Shown here: positions 9,158 to 20,714 of the stretch, piece by piece
Layout: the number at the start of each line of letters is the position of its first letter
Position numbering within the stretch: position 1 is the stretch's first letter
Assembly: GCF_008831285.2 (NCBI RefSeq)
Contig: NW_022204817.1
Span: 1-38,559, forward strand
Direction of reading: 5' to 3'
Source of the DNA: Nymphaea colorata
Taxonomy: Eukaryota; Streptophyta; Magnoliopsida; Nymphaeales; Nymphaeaceae
Length of the DNA stretch: 38,559 nucleotides
Position numbers and translations under genes: made by a program
The notes under the pieces: generated by a model
The model's database searches: none
What the model was told of the DNA's origin: nothing
The model's input: the letters and a program-made list of their open reading frames with translations, nothing else

Positions 9158-12100
9158 GAATGTTGGCACAACCCGCAGAACAAAAATAATCAGATTAGAC
9201 GTGAGAACAAGGCAGCAGCAGGGTCAGCTTCATCATCATCTGGATCTAATGTTTCAGCAGACGTACAACAACTCCTCATGACAGCCCTGTCTAAGCTTCA
9301 TTTGAAACAAAACGAGCAAGGAGAATGGTATGTGGACTCTGGAGCAGCAGCCCATGTTACTGGTGACGCAGGTAATCTCTCTAGTGCTCTCCCTTATTTA
9401 GATAAAGGCTCAGTTGTCACGGGAGATGGTTCCCATCACACAATATCACACATTGGAAATGTACAAATTTCTATGGGCTCTTCTTCGATTCCATTAAAGA
9501 ATGTTCTTGTTGTTCCAAGTGTCAAGAAAAATATTATTTCAGTGTCCAAGCTTATTGATGATACTCAATCCTCTGTTGAATTCACACCCTCTTCTGTTTA
9601 TGTCAAGGATGCTCGAACCAAGAAGACATTCGCTGAGGGCACTCGCAAAGGAGATATGTATGTCCTTGAAGGAGCTCCACAGATGTCAAAATCTCACCCT
9701 TCCGATTCATGTTTTCCAAGTCATAGTGAAGTCAATGTCACAGAGTATAATAAACCATCCATTTGGCATGGTCGGTTAGCTCATTGTAGTCAATCTTTTG
9801 TTCGAAGTCTTGTTGCAGACGGGCTCTTAGATAAGTCCAGCATGTGCTCGAGTTGTCATATCTGTAAGAGCCATGCCCTTCCTTTTCAATTAATAAATAA
9901 AAGAGCTCCAAAGGTTTTTGACACCATATATTCTGATGTTTGGGGGCCTGCTCCAGTTCCTTCTTCTTCTGGGAGTAGATACTATGTCGTTTTTGTTGAC
10001 TCATATTCCCGATATACTTGGATCCATTTCATGAAACACAAATCAGAAGTTTTTCGCCTATTCACTCAATTTCATGCCTTAGTTCAAAATAAATATTCCA
10101 GTAATATTGTGCATTTTCAATGTGATGGTGGTGGTGAATTTATTTCTAATGAATTTACTGAGTACTTACTAGATAATGGGATCACTAGACAAATTTCATG
10201 TCCACATACACCTCAGCAAAACGGAATTGCTGAAAGGAAACATAGGCATATTGTTGAAAGTGCACTTAGCATGATGCATGAAACAGACTTACCTATGACA
10301 TTGTGGACCGAGGCTTTCCATACGGCTGTACATGTTATAAATCGATTGCCATTGGCTTTGCTTGATGGAAAATCATCATTTTTTCTTTTACACCAAGAGC
10401 AGCCACGTTATGAGGAGTTGCGTGTTTTTGGATGTGTGTGCTATGTGCATGTTGATGTTTCCTTGCGAAACAAATTTCAAGATCGTGCTGTTTTATGTAG
10501 ATTTATAGGGTATGCAGAAAATTACAAGGGTTATAGGTGTTACAATCCTAAAACTGGGCGTGTACATATTTCACGGCATGTTGTATTTGATGAGAACAGG
10601 TTACAGGATCCCAAGGCTACTTTTGTGACACTCAAGGACAAAAATGAAGTTTATGATACTTGGCTTCATGCTGAAATCTTAAGACAAGGGGCAGCAATGT
10701 TGACTGAGCACAATGAGCAAGTTGTTAATGAGCCCGAGACATCTGTAAGTAGTTCCTTGAGCAGCACTACTTCCTTGGACAGCATGCCTTCATCTTCTCA
10801 GCCCAGTGAGCCACCTATGCATAATCGGTTCTCAGGCCTGGTGTATTCTAGGCGATCAGTTCCTACTGCAGTTCCACGCCAATCACAACGCGTGCGACAT
10901 CCTATTGATAGTTGGGTGAGCTATAACAGTTTTTCTTTGGATTTTCAGCTGTTTATGACAGAAGTCAGCAAAAGGGTGGAACCAACATCTTATCACAATG
11001 CGAGTAAGGAAAAATGTTGGGTTGAAGCTATGAATGAGGAAATGGCAGCCTTGCATGAATGTCAGACTTGGCAGATTGTCCCTCGTCCAGCTGATAAGAA
11101 TGTTGTGGGATCCAAATGGGTTTATAAACTGAAATATAAACCAGATGGTAGCATTGATCGGTATAAAGCACGACTTGTGGCGCGCGGTTTCACTCAGCAA
11201 TATGGGGAAGATTATGATGAAACATTCAGTCCAGTCATCAAGATGGGAACAATCCGTGTCATTATTTCTCTTGCAGTCTCGTATGGATGGCCTCTCTATC
11301 AGTTAGATGTCAAAAATGCTTTTCTTCATGGAATTCTTAAGGAAGAGGTATACATGGAGCAACCTCCTGGCTACACTACTCATGATTCTCAAAAATGGGT
11401 TTGCAAATTACACAAGTCTTTATATGGGTTGAAGCAAGCTTCTAGGTCATGGTTTGATCATTTTTCTCATCACATACAACAAATTGGTTTTCTCCGAAGC
11501 TCTCTCGATCACTCTTTGTTTATCTATCGCACTGGAGAAGCTACCACCTGGTTACTTATCTATGTTGATGATATTGTTATAACTGGGAATTCTTCTTCAC
11601 ATATATCTTATGTTAAAGATATGTTGAAGCAAGAGTTCAAGATGAAGGATCTGGGAGAATTACGATATTTTTTGGGTGTTGAACTTGACAGGACAAATGA
11701 TAGTTTGACTCTTACACAGCACAAGTATACCCTTGATGTTTTGGATAGGGCAAGTATGACTAATTGCAAACCCATCACTACCCCCAGTGTTCTGAATACT
11801 AAATTGACTGCATCTGATGGAACTGCTGCATATTCCAATCCCACATTCTATCGCAGCATTGTTGGTATGTTACAATACCTTACCTTTACTCGCCCAGACA
11901 TAGTATATGCTGTAAATCAGATTTCTCAGTTCATGCATGCACCCACTGAAGGACATATGGATGCTGCTAAGCGGATCCTACGGTATCTCAAAGCTACTCT
12001 TGGAGATGGACTAGTCTACACCAAATGTTCCAATGTTTCTCTTGGACATAGCATATATACATATACTGATGCCGACTGGGCAGGCGATCCCGATGACCGA

Positions 12101-12202
12101 CGATCAGTTTCAGGTTTCTGTCTCTTTCTTGATTCTAATCTCATTTGTTGGAGCAGTAAGAAGCAGCGTGCTGTTGCACGATCTAGCACTGAGGCAGAAT
12201 AA
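9158..12202 (+). pseudogene. Copia pol: protease, integrase, reverse transcriptase, start of RNase H
   Basis: One open frame follows the gag stop, in the same phase, up to TAA at 12200-12202. An internal ATG at 9278 is only a numbering reference, since pol is normally made as part of the gag-pol polyprotein. Counting from it: protease D20-S-G-A (GAC at 9335); integrase zinc region H164, H169, C190, C193; integrase catalytic D220, D283 and E319, giving the D-x62-D-x35-E spacing of active copia enzymes; reverse transcriptase from about residue 598, with catalytic D677 and Y762-V-D-D765 (TATGTTGATGAT at 11561-11572); RNase H beginning near residue 925, with TDADW at 931. All catalytic residues I can recognise are present. 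The TAA replaces the residue after STEAE, where copia RNase H normally has an aromatic residue, and removes the C-terminal part of RNase H. Confidence 0.93.
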
Positions 12203-12541
12203 AGAGCAATGGCTGCAGGGACGGCTGAAGCGACATGGTTACGTCATTTACTTGGGGAGCTCAGTCTTCCTATTGTTCGGTCATCATTACTATGTGACAA
12301 TCAAAGTGCGATAAAAATTGCTTTCAATCCCATTTTACATAATCGCACCAAACATATAGAGATTGATCAACATTTCATTCGACAGAAGGTTGAAGAAGCC
12401 GAGATCTTGCCTACTTATATATCTACCAATGAACAGATAGCTGATCTTTTTACCAAAGGTCTCACAGGGCAGCATTTTTGGGATTTGAAGAACAAGTTGT
12501 GCATGATCAAATCTCATGCACAACTTGAGGGGAGCTGTTAG
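12203..12541 (+). pseudogene. C-terminal part of copia RNase H, separated by a stop
   Basis: This continues in exactly the same frame as pol after the TAA at 12200. It contains the usual copia tail: RAMAAGTAEATW, then LLGELSLP, CDNQSA, the NRTKHIEIDQHFIR motif and a final LFTKGL segment. The frame ends at TAG 12539-12541, four bases into the 3' LTR, so the purine tract and the first LTR codon are translated. Without readthrough of the upstream stop this segment has no way to be made. An internal ATG at 12209 exists but is unlikely to be used. Confidence 0.92.
12525..12535 (+). other. Polypurine tract
   Basis: TTGAGGGGAGC immediately precedes the 3' LTR. The purine-rich core GAGGGGAG is the expected RNase H-resistant primer for plus-strand synthesis. 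It overlaps the coding frame. Confidence 0.8.
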
Positions 12542-12810
12542 CGTATGGGGATCGGGTCTGTTCAGACCCGATCCATTCTCCTTATATCCACACGCCTAAA
12601 GTTACTAGGCGGTGGCTCTCTTGTAATTTTTTATCCTTTTATGTACAAATCTGTTGTAACCTATTAGGGTTATTCTTTAATTAAAGATTAAGGAACGCAG
12701 GGCTGTGTTAAGCCGGCTGCTCCCTTTCCTCCATCGTCTTCTTTCATCCTCTCTTCTCAACATATCTGTTTTGCATACGGAGAGACGAGTACTTTGTGAA
12801 GATTCTTACA
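12536..12810 (+). repeat. 3' LTR of the copia element
   Basis: 275 bp with the same TG...CA ends as the 5' LTR. Read base by base against 7763-8037 the only difference is G at 12779 for A at 8006. It contains the second copy of the 26-bp inverted repeat (12549-12574) and the stop codon of the polyprotein (12539-12541). Confidence 0.97.
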
Positions 12811-12815
12811 CAGAG
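12811..12815. repeat. Target site duplication, right copy (CAGAG)
   Basis: Exact copy of 7758-7762. The satellite sequence resumes in register after it (GTCTAATCTGATC), so the insertion caused no other rearrangement. Confidence 0.97.
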
Positions 12816-13011
12816 GTCTAATCTGATCTGGTTTGAGATGTTGGAACTGAGCATTGAAAACAAGATTTCGATCAGAGGTCTAACCCGATCGGTTTTATAT
12901 GTTGGATTTCTGTTTTAGATTCAAGGTGAGGATCGAAGGTCAAATCTAATTTGGTCAAAATATTGGACATAGATTTTGGGCAAAATAGGATTTACTAATC
13001 CATCCCTCGAT
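12811..13011. repeat. Class C monomer, right fragment
   Basis: Remainder of the monomer interrupted at 7762. It contains the last GATC-anchored subrepeats and runs up to the next A monomer. Its GGTTTGAG and GAACTGAGC variants also occur at 27421-27442 and 37053-37075, but not in most other copies. Confidence 0.9.
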
Positions 13012-15270
13012 ATGATGTGGACAGACTTTCAAACATCCCTACAAACAATCAAGGATGACAATGTAATGAAAACATATTTTCCTCCAAAGATAAAGATTCC
13101 AATTACCCCAAGTAGACATATATCAAATACGAAACCTTCAATACAAGCTCTTTGGAAGGGGATATCAAAATTAACTTTCTAGATACTACACGTCTAAATC
13201 TATGATAAACCAATCTTTTCGGCAAAACTATACAAACAATCATTGGAGATCCGAAACTGTTCAAATAATTTAAAGCTCCTTTCCTAAAACTGTCTCCAAG
13301 CAACTTTCTGAAGCAACGATCCTTGAACCAACTTTTATCTAATCACAGGATAACATCATAGCCATGATCCAACTTTTGGCAAACCTAAAAAATAATCAGA
13401 AGGGTATTCTCATGAACCACCAAATTTGCATTAGATCTTATCTCACCCGGATTTTGTGTTAAATTCAGAATAAAGATATACAATTTGGATCAAACATCTA
13501 ATCTCATGAGTTTGGTTTTAGATCAAGTATTCGAAACGCATGCCTAATATGATTTGCTTCAAGCTTTGAATTTGAAGGTTGAACGTACGATCTAAATCAC
13601 AAGCATAATTAAAATCAGGTTTAGAAGTTGGATTTGACTTTTCCATCACGTCTCTAGATCAGAGGTCTAATCTGATCTGGTTTAGATGTTGGAATTGGGC
13701 ATTGAAAACAAGGCATTGATCAGAGGTCTAACCTGATCGGTTTTAGATGTTGGATTTCCGTTTTAGATTCAAGGTGAGGATCGAAGGTCAAATCTAATTT
13801 GGTCTAAATGTTGGACTTAGATTTTGTGCAAAATCGGATTTCCTAATCCATCCCTTGCTATGATGTGGACAGACTTTCAAACATCCCAACAAACAATCAA
13901 GGAGGGCATTGTAATGAAAACACATTTGTCTCCAGAGATAAAGATTCCAATTACCCCGTGAAGGCATATATCAAATACGAAACCTTCAACACAAGCTCTT
14001 TGGATGGGGATATCAAAGTTAACTTTCTACCAACTGCATGTCGAAATCTTTGATAAACCAATCTTTCTGGCAAAACTATACAAACAATCTTTGATAAACC
14101 AATCTTTCTGGCAAAACTATACAAACAATCATTGGAGATCATAAATTGTACATATAATTTAAAGCTCCTTTCTTAAAACTGTCTCCAAGCAACATTCTGA
14201 AGCGGCGATCCTACAACCAACTTTTATCTAATCACATGATAACATCATAGCCATGATCCAACTTTTGGCTAACCTAAAAAATAATCAGATCGGTATTCCC
14301 ATGAACGACCAAATTTGCATTAGATCGTACACACGAATTGAGTTGGATCAGAGGTCTTATCTGACCCGCATTTGGTGTTGAATTCAGACTAGAGATATAC
14401 AATTTGGATCAAACATCTAATCTGGCCTGGCATAGTTGGAGTTTGGTTTTAGATCAAGGATTCAAAACACAGGCCCAATGTGATTTGCTTCAAACTTTGA
14501 ATTTGAAGGTCGAACATACGATCTGTAATGAAAACATATTTTCCTCCAAAGATAAATATTCCAATTACCCCAAGTAGACATATATCAAATACGAAACCTT
14601 CAATACAATCTCTTTGGATGGGGATATGAAGATTAAGTTTCTACATACTACATGTCCAAATCTTTGATAAACTGTCCCCAAGCAATTTTCTGAACCGGCG
14701 ATCCGACAACCAACTTTTATCTAATCACAGGACAACAACATAGCCATGATCCAACTTTTCGCGAACCTAAAAAATAATCAGATGGGTATTCAAATGAACG
14801 ACCAAATTTGCATTAGATCGTACACGAATTGAGTTGGATCAGAGGTCTTATCTGACCCGGATTTGGTGTTGAATTCATATTAAAGATATACAATTTGGAT
14901 CAAACATCTAATCTGGCCTGGCATAGTTGTTGGAGTTTGGTTTTAGATCAAACATCAATATGATTTGCTTCAAACTTTGAATTTGAAGGTCGAACATACG
15001 ATCTGAATCACAAGCATAATTAAAATCTGGTTTAGAAGTTGGATTTGACTTTCGCGTCGCGTCTCTAGATCAGAGGTCTAATTTGATCTGGTTGAGATGT
15101 TGGAATTGGGCATTGAAAACAAGGTTTCGATCAGAGGTCTAACCCGATCGGTTTTATATGTTGGATTTCTGTTTTAGATTCAAGGTGAGGATCGAAGGTC
15201 AAATCTAATTTGGTCAAAATATTGGACATAGATTTTGGGCAAAATAGGATTTACTAATCCATCCCTCGAT
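13012..15270. repeat. A-B-C trimer with truncated C
   Basis: A at 13012-13859 is normal (848 bp). B begins at 13860, and the combined B plus C length is 1411 bp instead of about 1820. Two internal deletions explain this: about 310 bp lost at 14524-14526 (from ACGATCTG directly to TAATGAAAAC, removing the B/C boundary and the C anchor) and about 100 bp lost at 14667-14673 (GATAAA joined to CTGTCCCC). Confidence 0.85.
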
Positions 15271-17925
15271 ATGATGTGGACAGACTTTCAAACATCCCTA
15301 CAAACAATCAAGGATGACAATGTAATGAAAACATATTTTCCTCCAAAGATAAAGATTCCAATTACCCCAAGTAGACATATATCAAATACGAAACCTTCAA
15401 TACAAGCTCTTTGGAAGGGGATATCAAAATTAACTTTCTAGATACTACACGTCTAAATCTATGATAAACCAATCTTTTCGGCAAAACTATACAAACAATC
15501 ATTGGAGATCCTAAACTGTTCATATAATTTAAAGCTCCTTCCCTAAAACTGTCTCCAAGCAACGATCCTTGAACCAACTTTTATCCAATCACAGGATAAC
15601 ATCATAGCCATGATCCAACTTTTGGCAAACCTAAAAAATAATCAGATGGGTATTCTCATGAACCACCAAATTTGCATTAGATCTTATCTCACCCGGATTT
15701 TGTGTTAAATTCAGAATAAAGATATACAATTTGGATCAAACATCTAATCTCATGAGTTTGGTTTTAGATCAAGTATTCGAAACGCATGCCTAATATGATT
15801 TGCTTCAAGCTTTGAATTTGAAGGTTGAACGTACGATCTAAATCACAAGCATAATTAAAATCAGGTTTAGAAGTTGGATTTGACTTTTCCATCACGTCTC
15901 TAGATCAGAGGTCTAATCTGATCTGGTTTAGATGTTGGAATTGGGCATTGAAAACAAGGCATTGATCAGAGGTCTAACCTGATCGGTTTTAGATGTTGGA
16001 TTTCCGTTTTAGATTCAAGGTGAGGATCGAAGGTCAAATCTAATTTGGTCTAAATGTTGGACTTAGATTTTGTGCAAAATCGGATTTCCTAATCCATCCC
16101 TTGCTATGATGTGGACAGACTTTCAAACATCCCAACAAACAATCAAGGAGGACATTGTAATGAAAACACATTTGTCTCCAGAGATAAAGATTCCAATTAC
16201 CCCGTGAAGGCATATATCAAATACGAAACCTTCAACACAAGCTCTTTGGATGGGGATATCAAAGTTAACTTTCTACCAACTGCATGTCGAAATCTTTGAT
16301 AAACCAATCTTTCTGGCAAAACTAAACAAACAATCTTTGATAAACCAATCTTTCTGGCAAAACTATACAAACAATCATTGGAGATCATAAATTGTACATA
16401 TAATTTAAAACTCCTTTCTTAAAACTGTCTCCAAGCAACTTTCTGAACCGGCGATCCTACAACCAACTTTTATCTAATTACATGATAACATCATAGCCAT
16501 GATCCAACTTTTGGCTAACCTCAAAAATAATCAGATCGGTATTCCCATGACCGACCAAATTTGCATTAGATCGTACACGAATTGAGTTGGATCAGAGGTC
16601 TTATCTGACCCGCATTTGGTGTTGAATTCAGACTAGAGATATACAATTTGGATCAAACATCTAATCTGGCCTGGCATAGTTGGAGTTTGGTTTTAGATCA
16701 AGGATTCGAAACACAGGCCCAATGTGATTTGCTTCAAACTTTGAATTTGAAGGTCGAACATACGATCTGAATCACAAGCAAAATTAAAATCTGGTTTAGA
16801 TGTTGGATTTGACTTTCGCGTCACGTCTCTAGATCAGAGGTCTAATCTGATCTGGTTGAGATGTTGGAATTGGGCATTGAAAACAAGGTTTCGATCAGAG
16901 GTCTAACCCGATCGGTTTTATATGTTGGATTTCTGTTTTAGATTCAAGGTGAGGATCGAAGGTCAAATCTAATTGGGACTAAATGTTGGACATATATTTT
17001 GGGCAAAATAGGATTTACTAATCCATCCCTTGATATGATGTGGACAGACTTTCAAACATCCCAACAAACAATCAAGGATGACATTGTAATGAAAACATAT
17101 TTTCCTCCAAAGATAAATATTCCAATTACCCCAAGTAGACATATATCAAATACGAAACCTTCAATACAATCTCTTTGGATGGGGATATCAAGATTAACTT
17201 TCCACATACTACATGTCTAAATGTATGATAAACCAATCTTTTCGACAAAACTATACAAACAATCATTGGAGATCATAAATTGTACACATAATTTAAAGAT
17301 CCTTTCCTAAAACTGTCCCCAAGCAATTTTCTGAAACGGCGATCCGACAACCAACTTTTATCTAATCACAGGACAACAACATAGCCATGATCCAACTTTT
17401 CGCGAACCTAAAAAATAATCAGATGGGTATTCCCATGAACAACCAAATTTGCATTAGATCGTACACGAATTGAGTTGGATCAGAGGTCTTATCTGACCCG
17501 GATTTGGTGTTGAATTCAGACTAGAGTTATACAATTTGGATCAAACATCTAATCTGGCCTGGCATAGTTGTTCGAGTTTGGTTTTAGATCAAGGATTCGA
17601 AACACAGGCCCAATATGATTTGCTTCAAACTTTGAATTTGAAGGTCGAACATACGATCTGAATCACAAGCATAATTAAAATCTGGCTTAGAAGTTGGATT
17701 TTACTTTCGCGTCACGTCACTAGATCTGAGGTCTAATCTGATCTGGTTGAGATGTTGGAACTGGGCATTGAAAACAAGGTTTCGATCAGAGGTCTAACCC
17801 GATCGGTTTTATATGTTAGATTTCTGTTTTAGGTTCAAGGTGAGGATCGAAGGTCAAATCTAATTTGGTCAAAATATTGGACATAGATTTTGGGCAAAAT
17901 AGGATTTACTAATCCATCCCTCGAT
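15271..17925. repeat. A-B-C higher-order repeat
   Basis: A 15271-16105 (835 bp, with a short deletion near 15560 where CTTTCTGAAGCAAC is missing), B 16106-17034 (929 bp), C 17035-17925 (891 bp). Regular trimer, 2655 bp. Confidence 0.9.
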
Positions 17926-19596
17926 ATGATGTGGACAGACTTTCAAACATCCCTACAAAGAATCAAGGATGACAATGTAATGAAAACATATTTTCCTCCA
18001 AAGATAAAGATTCCAATTACCCCAAGTAGACATATATCAAATACGAAACCTTCAATACAAGCTCTTTGGAAGGGGATATCAAAATTAACTTTCTAGATAC
18101 TACACGTCTAAATCTATGATAAACCAATCTTTTCGGCAAAACTATACAAACAATCATTGGAGATCATAAATTGTACACATAATTTAAATCTAATCACAGG
18201 ATAACAACATACCCATGATCCAACTTTTCGCGAATCTAAAAAATAATCAGATGGGTATTCCCATGAACGACCAAATTTGCATTAGATCGTACACGAATTG
18301 AGTTGGATCAGAGGTATTATCTGACCCGGATTTGGTGTTGAATTTAGACTAGAGATATACAATTTGGATCAAACATCTAATCTGGCCTGGCATAGTTGTT
18401 GGAGTTTCGTTTTAGATCAAGGATTCGAAACACAGGCCCAATATGATTTGCTTCAAACTTTGAATTTGAAGGTCGAACATACGATCTGAATCACAAGCAT
18501 AATTAAAATCTGGCTTAGAAGTTGGATTTTACTTTCGCGTCACGTATCTAGATCAGAGGTCCAATCTGATCTGGTTGAGATGTTGGAACTGGGCATTGAA
18601 AACAAGGTTTCGATCAGAGGTCTAACCCGATCGGTTTTATATGTTAGATTTCTGTTTTAGATTCAAGGTGAGGATCGAAGGTCAAATCTAATTTGGTCAA
18701 AATAGGATTTACTAATCCATCCCTCGATATGATGTGGACAGACTTTCAAACATCCCTACAAACAATCAAGGATGACAATGTAATGAAAACATATTTTCCT
18801 CCAAAGATAAAGATTCCATTTACCCCAAGTACACATATATCAAATACGAAACTTTCAATACAATCTCTTTGGATGGGGATATCAAGATTAACTTTCTACA
18901 TACTACATGTCTAAATCGATGATAAATAAATCTTTTCGACAAAACTATACAAACAATCACTGGAGATCATAAATTGTACACATAATTTAAAGATCCTTTC
19001 CTAAAACTGTCTGCAAGCAACTTTCTGAACCGGCGATCCGACAACCAACTTTTATCCATTATCCAACATTTCGCGAACCTAAAAAATAATCAGATGGGTA
19101 TTCCCATGAACGACCAAATTTGCATTAGATCGAACACGAATTGAGTTGGATCAGAGGCCTTATCTGACCCGGATTTGTTGTTGAATTCAGACTAGAGATA
19201 TACAATTTGGATCAAACATCGAATCTGGCCTGGCATAGTTGTTGGAGTTTCGTTTTAGATCAAGGATTCGAAACACAGGCCCAATATGATTTGCTTCAAA
19301 CTTTGAATTTGAAGGTCGAACATACGATCTGAATCACAAGCATAATTAAAATCTGGCTTAGAAGTTGGATTTTACTTTCGCGTCACGTCTCTAGATCTGA
19401 GGTCTAATCTGATCTGGTTGAGATGTTGGAACTGGGCATTGAAAACAAGGTTTCGATCAGAGGTCTAACCCGATCGGTTTTATATGTTAGATTTCTGTTT
19501 TAGGTTCAAGGTGAGGATCGAAGGTCAAATCTAATTTCGTCAAAATATTGGACATAGATTTTGGGCAAAATAGGATTTACTAATCCATCCCTCGAT
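17926..19596. repeat. A*-D recombinant dimer, copy 1
   Basis: A* (17926-18728, 803 bp) starts as class A. Near 18165 it switches to C-type sequence (GATCATAAATTGTACACA) and lacks about 80 bp at AATTTAAATC. D (18729-19596, 868 bp) has class A sequence at its start and class C sequence from about 18850 on. It is preceded by a 25-bp deletion between CAAAATA direct repeats at 18698. Matches 27603-29273 nearly base for base. Confidence 0.88.
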
Positions 19597-20632
19597 ATGA
19601 TGTGGACAGACTTTCAAACATCCCTACAAACAATCAAGGATGACAATGTAATGAAAACATATTTTCCTCCAAAGATAAAGATTCCAATTACCCCAAGTAG
19701 ACATATATCAAATACGAAACCTTCAATACAAGCTCTTTGGAAGGGGATATTAAAATTAACTTTCTAGATACTACACGTCTAAATCTATGATAAACCAATC
19801 TTTTCGGCAAAACTATACAAACAATCATTGGAGATCCTAAACTGTTCATATAATTTAAAGCTCCTTTCCTAAAACTGTCTCCAAGCAACTTTCTGAAGCA
19901 ACGATCCTTGAACCAACTTTTATCTAATCACAGGATAACATCATAGCCATGATCCAACTTTTGGCAAACCTAAAAAATAATTAGATGGGTATTCTCATGA
20001 ACCACCAAATTTGCATTAGATCTTATCTCACCCGGATTTTGTGTTAAATTCAGAATAAAGATACACAATTTTGATCAAACATCTAATCTCGTGAGTTTGG
20101 TTTTAGATCAAGGATTCGAAACACATGCCTAATATGATTTACTTCAAGCTTTGAATTTGAAGGTTGAGCGTACGATCTAAATCACAAGCATAATTAAAAT
20201 CAGGTTTAGAAGTTGGATTTGACTTTTCCATCACGTCTCTAGATCAGAGGTCTAATCTGATCTGGTTTAGATGTTGGAATTGGGCATTGAAAAGAAGGCA
20301 TTGATCAGAGGTCAAACCTGATCGGTTTTAGATGTTGGATTTCCGTTTTAGATTCAAGGTGAGGATCGAAGGTCAAATCTAATTTGGTCTAAATGTTGGA
20401 CTTAGATTTTGTGCAAAATCGGATTTCCTAATCCATCCCTTGCTATGATGTGGACAGACTTTCAAACATCCCAACAAACAATCAAGGAGGACATTGTAAT
20501 GAAAACACATTTGTCTCCAGAGATAAAGATTCCAATTACCCCGTGAAGGCATATATCAAATACGAAACCTTCAACACAAGCTCTTTGGATGGGGATATCA
20601 AAGTTAACTTTCTACCAACTGCATGTCGAAAT

Positions 20633-20714
20633 CTTTGATAAACCAATCTTTCTGGCAAAACTATACAAACAATCTTTGATAAACCAATCTTTCTGGCAAA
20701 ACTATACAAACAAT
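20633..20714. repeat. 41-bp tandem duplication diagnostic of class B
   Basis: Two identical adjacent 41-bp units beginning CTTTGATAAACC, directly before CATTGGAGATC. Class A and C monomers have a single unit here. The same doubling is seen in the B copies at 869 (diverged), 6140, 13860, 16106, 23112, 25780, 32749 (diverged) and 35418, but not in the B copy at 30122. Confidence 0.93.

Larger units (their letters stand above)
7763..12810 (+). mobile_element. Ty1/copia LTR retrotransposon, full length, coding-defective
   Basis: A 5048-bp element with two 275-bp LTRs (TG...CA ends), an initiator-Met tRNA primer site, one long gag-pol frame in the order gag, protease, integrase, reverse transcriptase, RNase H, a purine-rich tract and a 5-bp target duplication. 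Integrase lying before reverse transcriptase identifies the copia superfamily. The size, the short LTRs, the single polyprotein and the RNase H motif style suggest the Ale/Retrofit lineage; that is my judgement from pattern, not a tree. The LTRs differ at a single base (8006 A versus 12779 G), so insertion was recent. Three lesions break the polyprotein: a frameshift near 8297-8320, TGA at 9155 and TAA at 12200. This is the only element of its kind in the window. Confidence 0.97.

Noticed and set aside
10883-11200. Reverse-strand open frame inside the copia pol gene
   Set aside because: It is antisense to the integrase/reverse transcriptase coding region, which has clear motifs on the plus strand.
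12209-12541. Independent small gene after the pol stop
   Set aside because: It is in frame with pol and contains only the standard C-terminal RNase H tail, so it is the severed end of the polyprotein.
16999-17220. Short open frame repeated in most A and C monomers (about 68-73 codons)
   Set aside because: It begins at TTG, not ATG. The related class B segment is read in another frame, and many copies are broken by indels. It recurs only because the DNA is a tandem repeat.
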